Positions 16,101-23,314 of a stretch of 64,000 nt of DNA are shown here, piece by piece. The stretch's first letter is position 1; every line of letters begins with the position of its first letter. Position numbers and translations under genes: made by a program. Below the pieces are notes generated by a model. The model was not told the DNA's origin, did no database searches, and saw nothing but the letters and a program-made list of their open reading frames with translations. The stretch comes from Prauserella aidingensis (GTDB lineage Bacteria > Actinomycetota > Actinomycetes > Mycobacteriales > Pseudonocardiaceae): assembly GCF_024171865.1 (NCBI RefSeq), contig NZ_JAMTCN010000001.1:186001-250000 (forward strand). The letters run 5' to 3'.

Positions 16101-16783
16101 GCGGCGGGGTCGTGCTCGTCGTCGCGAAAGCGCCGGTCGCGGGCGCGGCGAAGACGCGGCTCGCGACGTCCGCCGGTGCCGTCGCCGCGGCGCGCGTGGC
16201 GGCGGCGTCGTTGCTGGACACGCTCGACGCGGCGGTGCGCACCCCGGCCGCGACGACCGCTGTCGCGTTCACCGGAGATCTCGACGCCGCGGAGGAGCGC
16301 GCCGAGCTGACGGAGCTGTTGGACCGGTGCGAGGTCTTCGGCCAGCGCGGCTCCGGGTTCGCCGAACGGCTTGCGGCGGCCCACGCCGACGTGGCCGAGC
16401 GGCACGCGGGCGCGCCGGTGGTGCAGATCGGGATGGACAGCCCGCAGGTCACCCCGGCCCTGCTCGCCTCGGCGCTGTCACGGTTGGACGCCGCAGGTGC
16501 CGCGCTCGGCCCCGCGGCGGACGGTGGGTGGTGGGCGCTCGCGCTGCGGGATCCCCGGCACGCCGCTGTCCTCGTCGACGTCCCGATGTCCACGGCGGAC
16601 ACGGCGCGGGCCACCCGCGCGGCACTGGCCGGCCGCGGTCTCGACGTGGCGTCCCTGCCCATGATGTCCGATGTGGATACCGTCGACGACGCCCGCGCGG
16701 TCGCACGCACGGCGCCGGACGGCCGCTTCGCGCGTGCCGTGGCGGCCGAACTCGGAGTGCCACCGGGGGACGGGACACGGTGA
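16097..16783 (+). CDS. DUF2064 (TIGR04282-family) glycosyltransferase-like protein
   Basis: 228-aa protein with the nucleotidyl/glycosyl-transferase-like fold of DUF2064: N-terminal VVAKAPVAGAAKTRLA, central VQIGMDSPQVTP and GPAADGGWWALAL. Members occur beside GT2 enzymes and are thought to act on nucleotide sugars or related substrates; the reaction is not established. GTG start overlaps the GT2 stop (GTGA) and its own stop overlaps the methyltransferase start in the same way, so all three are translationally coupled. Confidence 0.88.
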   Translation: MSGGVVLVVAKAPVAGAAKTRLATSAGAVAAARVAAASLLDTLDAAVRTPAATTAVAFTGDLDAAEERAELTELLDRCEVFGQRGSGFAERLAAAHADVAERHAGAPVVQIGMDSPQVTPALLASALSRLDAAGAALGPAADGGWWALALRDPRHAAVLVDVPMSTADTARATRAALAGRGLDVASLPMMSDVDTVDDARAVARTAPDGRFARAVAAELGVPPGDGTR

Positions 16784-17493
16784 ACGGATTCGAGACCGGA
16801 CTGCTGGGCGGACGGGCGTGGTTCGACGTGGCCGACGGCACCCGCATCCCGCTGCCCGCCGAACGCTGGCACGCGACGACGGCAGGCGGCGACGAACTGT
16901 TGCTCGCCGGGTGCTCGGGGCCGACCGTCGACGTGGGCTGCGGTCCGGGCCGGCTGAGTGCGGCGCTCGGCGACCTGGGTGTTCCGGTTCTGGGTGTGGA
17001 CTCGTCCCCGGTGGCCGTCGAGCTGGCCCGGCGCCGCGGCGCGCCCGTCGTGCAGCGCAACGTCTTCGAGCGGCTGCCCGGCGAGGGCCGATGGCGGCAC
17101 GCACTGTTGGCGGACGGCAACATCGGGATCGGCGGCGACCCGGTCGTCCTGCTGCGCCGGGTCGGGCGGCTACTGGCACCCGGCGGCAGCGTGCTCGTCG
17201 AGCTCGACCCACCCGGCGGTGGAGTGCGCCGCGGCCGCGCGCGGATCGCCACGGGAGGCGCCGCGCCCGGAGCGTGGTTCGACTGGGCCTGGGTCGCGGC
17301 CGACGCCGCGCCCGAGGTCGCGTCCGAGGCGAGCCTGCACCTGGACTGGGTGGTCGGCCACGCCGGCAGATGGTTCGCCGAACTGCGGAAACCCCGCCGG
17401 GATCGGCGGTGGGCGAGGAGTGTGGGACACGACCGGACACCTGACCGCCACGGGAATCCGGACTCCGACGGGGGAGTGGGCGCCCCGGCGTGA
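16780..17493 (+). CDS. Class I SAM-dependent methyltransferase
   Basis: 237-aa Rossmann methyltransferase. SAM motif I is VDVGCGPGRLS, the acidic end of strand two is VLGVDSS, and LLAPGGSVLVELDPPGGG follows. The C-terminal part includes a WFDWAW segment and ends in a basic, charged tail. Last of three overlapping genes with GT2 and DUF2064, so it probably modifies the same glycolipid or sugar intermediate. Substrate unknown. Confidence 0.85.
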   Translation: MNGFETGLLGGRAWFDVADGTRIPLPAERWHATTAGGDELLLAGCSGPTVDVGCGPGRLSAALGDLGVPVLGVDSSPVAVELARRRGAPVVQRNVFERLPGEGRWRHALLADGNIGIGGDPVVLLRRVGRLLAPGGSVLVELDPPGGGVRRGRARIATGGAAPGAWFDWAWVAADAAPEVASEASLHLDWVVGHAGRWFAELRKPRRDRRWARSVGHDRTPDRHGNPDSDGGVGAPA

Positions 17494-17509
17494 GGCGCCG
17501 GCGCGGCGC

Positions 17510-17766
17510 TGACGAGGCGGCCGATCGGGATGAGGGTGCCATCCAGGATTACAGGGTCCCACCGTCGCCGGCGGACTTCCCGTCACGCCGTGCGCAGCGT
17601 CGGGGCGCGGCGCGCGAGAAGGTCAACGGCCTCGTGCACGTAGGGCCAACAGGTCGTGGTCGACACCCCGAAACCCGCCGCGACCTCCGCGAACGGCTTG
17701 CCGTTACGCAGATTCACCAGCACCAGCACCAGCACCAGCACCAGCACCAGCACCAGCACCAGCACC
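17510..17766 (-). pseudogene. Decayed IS5-type (HTH_Tnp_4/DDE_Tnp_4) transposase remnant
   Basis: Minus-strand frames contain two pieces of one transposase in different frames. LRNGKPFAEVAAGFGVSTTT through EAVDLLARRAPTLR (17583-17714) is the N-terminal helix-turn-helix region, and DPVILDGTLIPIGR (about 17515-17560) is the segment with the first catalytic Asp. A frameshift and stop separate them and the rest is gone. The region just upstream has turned into a hexanucleotide repeat. No terminal inverted repeats are evident. Confidence 0.75.
17715..17766 (+). repeat. CACCAG hexanucleotide repeat, eight full copies
   Basis: Eight perfect tandem CACCAG units and a partial ninth. On the minus strand they read as Leu-Val repeats fused to the transposase HTH. 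Likely replication slippage of an original Leu/Val-rich codon run. Confidence 0.95.
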
Positions 17767-17967
17767 TGCTCCGGGGGATCCAGCGCCCGCGACGGCGACC
17801 CCGGACCCCGACGGTGTGCCCTGATCAGGCGTGACACGAAAACCAGGTCGCTTCCGACAACGGCAGCGCGGCACGGTACCCGGCCGCGCACGAAAACCCT
17901 GACACCCCAACGCGTGCCGGCCGGGATGAGAACGCTCCACTGTCTCACCCTATCGTGTGTCGAGTAT

Positions 17968-17983
17968 TCGACCACAAGTTCGA
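17968..17983 (+). promoter_or_regulatory. SOS-box-like LexA site abutting the -10 box of the DUF222 gene
   Basis: TCGACCACAAGTTCGA matches the actinobacterial SOS consensus TCGAAC-N4-GTTCGA at 11 of 12 fixed positions. TAGTAT (17984-17989) follows directly and the GTG start lies seven bases after it, so bound LexA would cover the promoter. Members of the related 13E12 family in mycobacteria are known to be DNA-damage inducible. Confidence 0.65.
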
Positions 17984-17996
17984 TAGTATCGGTGTT

Positions 17997-19199
17997 GTGG
18001 ATGACATGGGGGACGGCGTTGGAGCCATGATCGAGCGGGTGCGGGAGGTCCGTGCCCGGCGCGCGCGGCTCGATGCCGAGGAACTGACACTGCTGGCCGA
18101 CATTGCGGCGGTGGTGGGTGATGACCGGGGGTTGGCGGAGGAGTTGACGCCGGTGCTGCGGGTCTCGACCCGTGAGGTGGAGCGGCGTATCGACGCTGGC
18201 CGGTCGGTGGCGGGGCGGATGCCGTGGTTGCTGGCTGCGATGCGGGCCGGTGAGGTGGAGTCGTATGGGGCCAGGCGGGTGTTGGCGGTGGTCGGCCCGC
18301 TCGACGACGACGCCGCCCGGACGGTGGACGCGTTGCTGGCGGAAAGGCTGGCCGATGCGCCGGAGACGGCGTGGCAGCCGGGGAACCTGGCCCAGCGGGC
18401 GCGCCGGTTGGTGGAGAAGGTCGACCCCGACGGGCAGGCCGAGCGTGCGCGGCGAGCCCGGGCGGAACGGAAGCTCGAACTCGCCCCCGGCGAGCATGTG
18501 ATGTCGTCACTCGAAGCGCAGCTGCCGGCGGAGGTGGCGAGTGCGTGCTACTCCCGTGTGGATGCGATGGCGCGGTCGCTGCGCCGCAGCGGCGACGGCC
18601 GCACCCTGGACCAGCTGCGGGCGGACGTGACCGCCGACCTGCTCCTGGGACGCGACCCGGGCGTGGCGCCGTCGGAGGCGGCGGCCACGGTGTACCTGCA
18701 CGTGCCGGTCGATGCGGCTCTGACGATCTCCGACCAGGGGTGCGAGCTGGACGGGTACGGGCCCATCCCGGCCGCGGTTGCGCGGGAGATCATGACCAAC
18801 TCCCGCAGCGTCTGGCGGGCCGTGTTGTGTGATCCGGGCACCGGCGAACCGGTCGACCGGGGACGCACCCGGCGACGACCCAGCGCGACACCCGAGCACG
18901 TCACGCACCGAGGTGTGGCGCCCCGACCCGCGACACCCCGGCACGCGACACCCCGGCACGTGACGGCCACTCGCGCCGCGATGACGACAGGCGACGGTCC
19001 ACCGCGGCGACCTCGGACACGGCGACGCCCCCGCCCGGCGTGGAGCGGTAGGCGGCGTCGTCCTGCCGTATGGGCCGGACGACGGCGACCCGGCGTCCGG
19101 CCCATACGCAGCGCAGTCCGGACGCTTGCCGTTCCCGGCGCCGTCGCCGTGAACATCGATCGCCGGCGCGGTTGCGTTCGAGTGCGCTCACACCTCTAG
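17997..19199 (+). CDS. DUF222 (13E12-like) protein that has lost its HNH nuclease domain
   Basis: The first 300 or so residues are a typical DUF222 domain (RARRARLDAEELTLLADIAAV, LAAMRAGEVESYGARRVLAVV, RSVWRAVLCDPGTGEPVDRGRTRRRP). In complete members GRTRYRPP leads into the HNH nuclease with CRFPGC and LDHxxPW motifs; here the frame runs instead into low-complexity Thr/Pro/His/Arg sequence with no Cys pairs or HNH residues. A 15-bp hairpin (19067-19108) lies inside the tail, showing the last 60 or so codons are not original coding sequence. GTG start set by TAGTAT seven bases upstream. Adjacent to a decayed transposase, so damage by insertion is plausible. Confidence 0.75.
   Translation: MDDMGDGVGAMIERVREVRARRARLDAEELTLLADIAAVVGDDRGLAEELTPVLRVSTREVERRIDAGRSVAGRMPWLLAAMRAGEVESYGARRVLAVVGPLDDDAARTVDALLAERLADAPETAWQPGNLAQRARRLVEKVDPDGQAERARRARAERKLELAPGEHVMSSLEAQLPAEVASACYSRVDAMARSLRRSGDGRTLDQLRADVTADLLLGRDPGVAPSEAAATVYLHVPVDAALTISDQGCELDGYGPIPAAVAREIMTNSRSVWRAVLCDPGTGEPVDRGRTRRRPSATPEHVTHRGVAPRPATPRHATPRHVTATRAAMTTGDGPPRRPRTRRRPRPAWSGRRRRPAVWAGRRRPGVRPIRSAVRTLAVPGAVAVNIDRRRGCVRVRSHL
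19067..19108. terminator. 15-bp perfect hairpin at the end of the DUF222 gene
   Basis: CGTATGGGCCGGACG (19067-19081) and its exact complement at 19094-19108 with a 12-base loop. Probably the former terminator of the intact DUF222 gene; now inside its open frame. Confidence 0.6.
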
Positions 19200-19202
19200 C
19201 GT
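19172..19202 (+). promoter_or_regulatory. MerR-type promoter with 19-bp spacer
   Basis: TTGCGT (19172-19177) and TAGCGT (19197-19202) are separated by exactly 19 bp, the overlong spacing characteristic of MerR-regulated promoters, with an imperfect dyad GAGTG/CGCTC in the spacer. The MerR ATG follows eight bases later. Confidence 0.55.
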
Positions 19203-19210
19203 CCTCGTTC

Positions 19211-19675
19211 ATGGAACCGGACGAGACGTTGCGCGAAGCACTTCGGCTGGCGGTGGATCCGCCGGGCGGGGTCTCGGTCGAAGCGTTGCGTGAGCTCGCT
19301 CGTGACGACGACTCGACCGACTGGGACATCGCGACCACGGCTGCGCACCTCGGCGTGAATCCTCACACGCTGCGCTACTACGAGCGCATCGGCCTGGTCC
19401 GCGTGCCTCGCGACGGTGCCGGCCGTCGTCGCTACGACGCCGCCGCGATTCGCCGTCTCGTGTTCCTGGTACGGATGCGGACCTCCGGTATGCCGATCAG
19501 CGACCTGCGCCACTACGTGGACCTCGCCGACGCGGATCGGGACACGGTGTCCGAACGCATGGACATGTTGCTGGAGCACCGCGACACCCTGCGCACCCAG
19601 ATCGCGCAGCTTCAACTCGCCCTCGCCGCCACCGAGTACAAGATCGCCACCTATCAGGAAGGTCCCCGGCCATGA
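19211..19675 (+). CDS. MerR-family transcriptional regulator
   Basis: 154-aa regulator. About 40 N-terminal residues precede the MerR helix-turn-helix (IATTAAHLGVNPHTLRYYERIGLV then RRRYDAAAIRRLVFLVRMRTSGMPISDLR) and a long coiled-coil dimerisation helix ends the protein. No Cys for metal sensing is seen. Overlaps the next gene by ATGA. Probably self-regulates through the 19-bp spacer promoter in front of it and responds to a small organic molecule or redox state handled by its partner. Confidence 0.92.
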   Translation: MEPDETLREALRLAVDPPGGVSVEALRELARDDDSTDWDIATTAAHLGVNPHTLRYYERIGLVRVPRDGAGRRRYDAAAIRRLVFLVRMRTSGMPISDLRHYVDLADADRDTVSERMDMLLEHRDTLRTQIAQLQLALAATEYKIATYQEGPRP

Positions 19676-20103
19676 CGGACACCTCCGCTCGCCACCACGA
19701 CATCGACAGCACCGAGCAGCTCGCTCGTCGCCGTCACGGCCAGGCGGTGCTGTCGCGGATCGACGGCCACGCCGGTGAGGCGGTGATCGACTCACTCGCC
19801 GACATCAATCCCGCGCTCGGACACCACATCGCGGCGTTCGGATTCGGCGACGTCTACGACCGTCCGGGCCTGGATCCGCGAAGTCGCCAACTCGTCACCC
19901 TCGGCACCTTGATCGCGCTCGGTGGTTGCGAGCCGCAGCTCAAGGTCCACATCGGTGCGGCACTGAACGTGGGCCTCAGCCGGGAAGAAATCACCGAGGC
20001 CATCCTGCACGCCGCCTGCTACTGCGGATTCCCCCGCGCCGTGAACGCCACCTTCGCGGCGCGTGAGGTCTTCACCGAGCGCGACACCGCTGCCGCCGAC
20101 TGA
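19672..20103 (+). CDS. Carboxymuconolactone decarboxylase family protein
   Basis: 143-aa all-helical CMD-fold protein. RSRQLVTLGTLIALGGCEPQLKVHIGAALNVGL and HAACYCGFPRAVNA match the PcaC-like branch, where the conserved His and Glu take part in decarboxylation or proton relay; there is no AhpD-type CxxC with adjacent His. Translationally coupled to the MerR gene. MerR plus CMD pairs are common in bacteria and usually form a small stress-response unit; real substrate unknown. Confidence 0.9.
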   Translation: MTDTSARHHDIDSTEQLARRRHGQAVLSRIDGHAGEAVIDSLADINPALGHHIAAFGFGDVYDRPGLDPRSRQLVTLGTLIALGGCEPQLKVHIGAALNVGLSREEITEAILHAACYCGFPRAVNATFAAREVFTERDTAAAD

Positions 20104-20259
20104 CACCCGGCGGGTTCGCGGGTGAGGTCGCCGGAGGGGTGGCGAAACGGCCGTCCGATGTCGCATTCTCGATCGTCGCCGCGCCCCGCCCGCAGGGCGA
20201 GGTGCGGCGACGCCGGCAGGCGACCGCCTCCCCGGCACGGTTCGAACAACGGAGTTCAC

Positions 20260-21705
20260 ATGGAACCGCAGTCCCCACTGCAGGGGGCCGCACCGGCCGG
20301 TGACCGCCGGCAGGCCCCGCGGAAGTTGACCGCCGGCGAACGGAAGGTGCTGGCCAGCACCCTCGCCGGCACCTCCATCGAATGGTTCGACTTCTTCATC
20401 TACGCCCAGGCCGCCAGCCTCGTGCTCGCGCCGCTGTTCTTCGGCCCGCTCAGCGAGGACTCGCCGGGGCTCGCGGCGGTCGTGTCGCTGGCGACGATCG
20501 GGATCAGCTTCCTGTTCCGCCCGCTCGGCGCGATCGTCGCCGGCCGCTACGGTGACCGGCTGGGCAGGAAGAAGATGCTGGTGCTGACGCTCGTCACGAT
20601 GGGCGGAGCGACGTCGCTGATCGGCCTGCTGCCGACCTACTCCGAGATCGGCGTCGCGGCGCCCGTCCTGCTGATGCTGCTGCGGATCCTGCAGGGATTC
20701 TCCGCGGGCGGGGAGTGGGGCGGCGCCGCCCTGATGTCGGTCGAGCACGCACCCGTCCACCGGCGTGGGACGTTCGGCGCCTACCCGCAGATCGGTGTGC
20801 CCATCGGCCTGATCCTCGCCACCGGGATGCTGTGGGCCATCACCGCCGTGACCACCCCGGAGCAGTTCGAGACCTGGGGCTGGCGGATCCCGTTCCTGTT
20901 CTCGGTGGTGCTGGTCGTGGTCGGCTACCTGATCCGGCGGGCCGTCGAGGAGAGTCCCGTGTTCCAGGAGATGCTGGAACGGCGGAAGGAGTCGTCCGCA
21001 CCGCTGCGCGATCTGATGCGCCGCAACAAACGCGAGGTGCTGCTGACCGCGCTCATCTTCGTGGGCAACAACGCGGCCGGCTACCTCGTCATCGCGTACT
21101 TCCTCAGCTACGGCACCAGCGTGCTCGGGCTGGAACGGTCCGCGATCCTGACGGTGATCGTGATCGCCTCCGTCGCGTGGCTGGCGTCCACGCTGTGGGG
21201 CGGCATGCTGTCCGACCGCATCGGCCGGGTGCGGACGTTCCAGTTCGGGTACGCGTTCATGTTCCTGTGGATGCTGCCGATGTTCCTGCTGGTCGACACC
21301 GGTGACCTGGTGCTGTTCGGTGCCGGGATCGTGATCCTGGCCCTGGGGTTGGGCTTCTCGTACGGGCCGATGTCCGCGCTGTACGCCGAGATGTTCCCGG
21401 TCAGCGTGCGCTACTCGGGCGTGTCGATCGGGTACGCGCTCGGCGCGATCCTCGGCGGGGCGTTCGCACCCACGATCGCCGAGTTGCTCGTGCAGGGCAC
21501 CGGCTGGGGCGGCTCGGTGGGCCTGTACATCATGCTGCTCGCCGTCATCTCCGGCGGCGCGGTGTCGCTCGTCGCCGAGCCCAAGGGCGTCGATCTCGGC
21601 GTGGGAGCAGCCGACCGGGGCTCGGCGGACCGGGACGCAGGCGGCCGGGACTCGACCGACCGGGGCTCGGGCGGACAGGATGCCGCCGATCGGACGGGTG
21701 CCTGA
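20260..21705 (+). CDS. MFS transporter, metabolite:proton symporter (MHS) family
   Basis: 481-aa transporter with 12 predicted transmembrane segments. Features of the MHS branch: STLAGTSIEWFDFFIYAQAA in helix one, RPLGAIVAGRYGDRLGRKKM in loop 2-3, QGFSAGGEWGGAALM in helix four and SDRIGRVRTF in loop 8-9. These take up carboxylates such as shikimate, citrate or alpha-ketoglutarate. ATG with GGAG upstream chosen over upstream starts. The C-terminal 35 residues are a repetitive Asp/Arg/Gly tail (DRGSADRDAGGRDSTD) with no known role. Confidence 0.9.
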   Translation: MEPQSPLQGAAPAGDRRQAPRKLTAGERKVLASTLAGTSIEWFDFFIYAQAASLVLAPLFFGPLSEDSPGLAAVVSLATIGISFLFRPLGAIVAGRYGDRLGRKKMLVLTLVTMGGATSLIGLLPTYSEIGVAAPVLLMLLRILQGFSAGGEWGGAALMSVEHAPVHRRGTFGAYPQIGVPIGLILATGMLWAITAVTTPEQFETWGWRIPFLFSVVLVVVGYLIRRAVEESPVFQEMLERRKESSAPLRDLMRRNKREVLLTALIFVGNNAAGYLVIAYFLSYGTSVLGLERSAILTVIVIASVAWLASTLWGGMLSDRIGRVRTFQFGYAFMFLWMLPMFLLVDTGDLVLFGAGIVILALGLGFSYGPMSALYAEMFPVSVRYSGVSIGYALGAILGGAFAPTIAELLVQGTGWGGSVGLYIMLLAVISGGAVSLVAEPKGVDLGVGAADRGSADRDAGGRDSTDRGSGGQDAADRTGA

Positions 21706-21725
21706 CGCCGGTTCCGTGCCCTGAC

Positions 21726-21771
21726 CCCGTGTCCCCGTCCGGTGGCCGTGCCGGCCGGACGGGGACACGGG
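21726..21771. terminator. Bidirectional hairpin terminator
   Basis: CCCGTGTCCCCGTCCGG (21726-21742) pairs perfectly over 17 bp with 21755-21771. It lies between the convergent MFS and YeeE genes. Confidence 0.8.
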
Positions 21772-21780
21772 TCGCTCCGG

Positions 21781-23052
21781 TCAGCAGACGCCGTCGGTAC
21801 GGCGCGGAACGCCGAGGCCGAACAGCGGCCGGAGCTTGATGCCGACCCACGTGCCGAACAGGGCGAACGCGCCCCACAGCCAGCCGTGGAGGCTGCCGGT
21901 CGAGATGCCGCCGAGGTAGGCGCCGATGTTGCAGCCCGCGGCGAGGCGGGCGCCGAGCCCCATCAGGATGCCGCCGAGGACGGCGGCGACGGCGGTGCGC
22001 CACGGAATCTCGGAGCGGATCTTCCACGCGCCCGCCGCGGCGGAGGCCACTGCCGCGCCGAGGATGATGCCCACGTTGGTGAGCGTGGTCTTCTCCGTCC
22101 ACACCGAACTGTCGAGCATCTCGGCGAACCGCGGCTGTTGCCAGAAGTCCCAGGTCTCCGGGTGCAGGCCGATCAGCTGCAGCAGTTTGGCTCCCCACAG
22201 CGCGAACGCCGTCGTCACGCCCCAGATGCCGCCGGAGACGAGCATCACGGCGCCGGCGAGGACGCCGAGCACGACCGCGCCGACCAGCATCGGCCAGGAG
22301 CCGCGGAACACCCGGGCGATGCCGGTCGCGGTGGGTGGGGCCCCGACGGGCGGCGGATTGCGGCGGGCCTGCACGATCCGGGTCGCCACGACGATGAGCA
22401 GCAGTACGGCGATCGTGATCGCCCACGAGCCGAACCAGCCGACGTGGTCGGACAGCAGCACCCCTGGCACCGCTGGCCAGCCGTCGAGCACCGGGAAGGC
22501 GAACGTGTACAGCACCGAGCCGATGACGAAACCGCCGAGCGTGAGCACGATCGTCGACTGGCCGGAGCCGACGGCGAACAGCGTGCCCGAGGCGCACGCC
22601 CCGCCCAGTTGCATGCCGATCGCGAACAGGGTCGCGCCCACGAACAGTGCGATACCGATCGGGCCGGCGCTCGCCTCCGGGGTGGTGCCGAACAGGCCGG
22701 TGCCCGTGCCGATCACGAGCGCGATGAGCGTGGCCGCCGTGCCGAGCAGCAACGTGTGGGCACGCAGCCCCTCGCCGTTGCCGACACCGATCAGCTGCCG
22801 CCACGCGGAGGTGAAGCCGAACCGGGAGTGGAAGAGCCCGACGCCGAGGAAGAGGCCGATGACGAGCAGTGCGCCGAACTGCGCCCCGTGCACCGCCCAG
22901 ACGTACCAGGCGAGGGCGACGGCCCCGATCCCGGCGATGACGAGCGGTGCCACGCGCACGGGCTCCTCCGGCTGCCGGCGGGGCGCCGTTCCGGAGGTCG
23001 GTGACGTGGTCAGGAAGTTCCGCACGCTGGTCGGGTCGGTGTCGGTGGACAC
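21781..23052 (-). CDS. YeeE/YedE-family sulfur transport membrane protein
   Basis: 423-aa membrane protein with about nine to ten hydrophobic segments. The two family repeats with conserved Cys are clear: GMQLGGACASGTLFAVGSG and GLGARLAAGCNIGAYLGGI. In TsuA/YeeE these Cys residues relay thiosulfate across the membrane. GTG start with CAGGAG upstream. Same strand and just downstream of a BisC-type molybdoenzyme (262 bp), so a role in sulfur-compound uptake linked to that enzyme is possible. No TusA-like partner gene is adjacent. Confidence 0.9.
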   Translation of the reverse strand: MSTDTDPTSVRNFLTTSPTSGTAPRRQPEEPVRVAPLVIAGIGAVALAWYVWAVHGAQFGALLVIGLFLGVGLFHSRFGFTSAWRQLIGVGNGEGLRAHTLLLGTAATLIALVIGTGTGLFGTTPEASAGPIGIALFVGATLFAIGMQLGGACASGTLFAVGSGQSTIVLTLGGFVIGSVLYTFAFPVLDGWPAVPGVLLSDHVGWFGSWAITIAVLLLIVVATRIVQARRNPPPVGAPPTATGIARVFRGSWPMLVGAVVLGVLAGAVMLVSGGIWGVTTAFALWGAKLLQLIGLHPETWDFWQQPRFAEMLDSSVWTEKTTLTNVGIILGAAVASAAAGAWKIRSEIPWRTAVAAVLGGILMGLGARLAAGCNIGAYLGGISTGSLHGWLWGAFALFGTWVGIKLRPLFGLGVPRRTDGVC

Positions 23053-23314
23053 GGTTGCTCCTGCTTCGCTGAGGTGGCGTGCTCGGCGGTGATCCGCAGT
23101 GGAATCCCGGGACGCCGGTGGGTGGGTCGCAGGCCCGCGACGATGCGGCGGCGGTCGAGTCCGCGGTGGACGACCACGCGGCGTTCCGGCGGCGGGATAC
23201 CGCCGCGGCGGGCGCCTGCACAAGCCAGCGTACGTCCGCGCGCCGCTCGGACGAACCGTGTCCACGATCCGGGACGCGCGGGACACGACCGCGGCGGGTG
23301 GGCCGCGAGCGGCG

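Noticed and set aside
17704-17770. Repeat array considered as CRISPR
   Set aside because: Units are contiguous CACCAG hexamers with no spacers; it is a microsatellite.
19792-21768. Long minus-strand open frame opposite the MHS transporter
   Set aside because: His/Gln/Arg-rich shadow frame with no domain signature.
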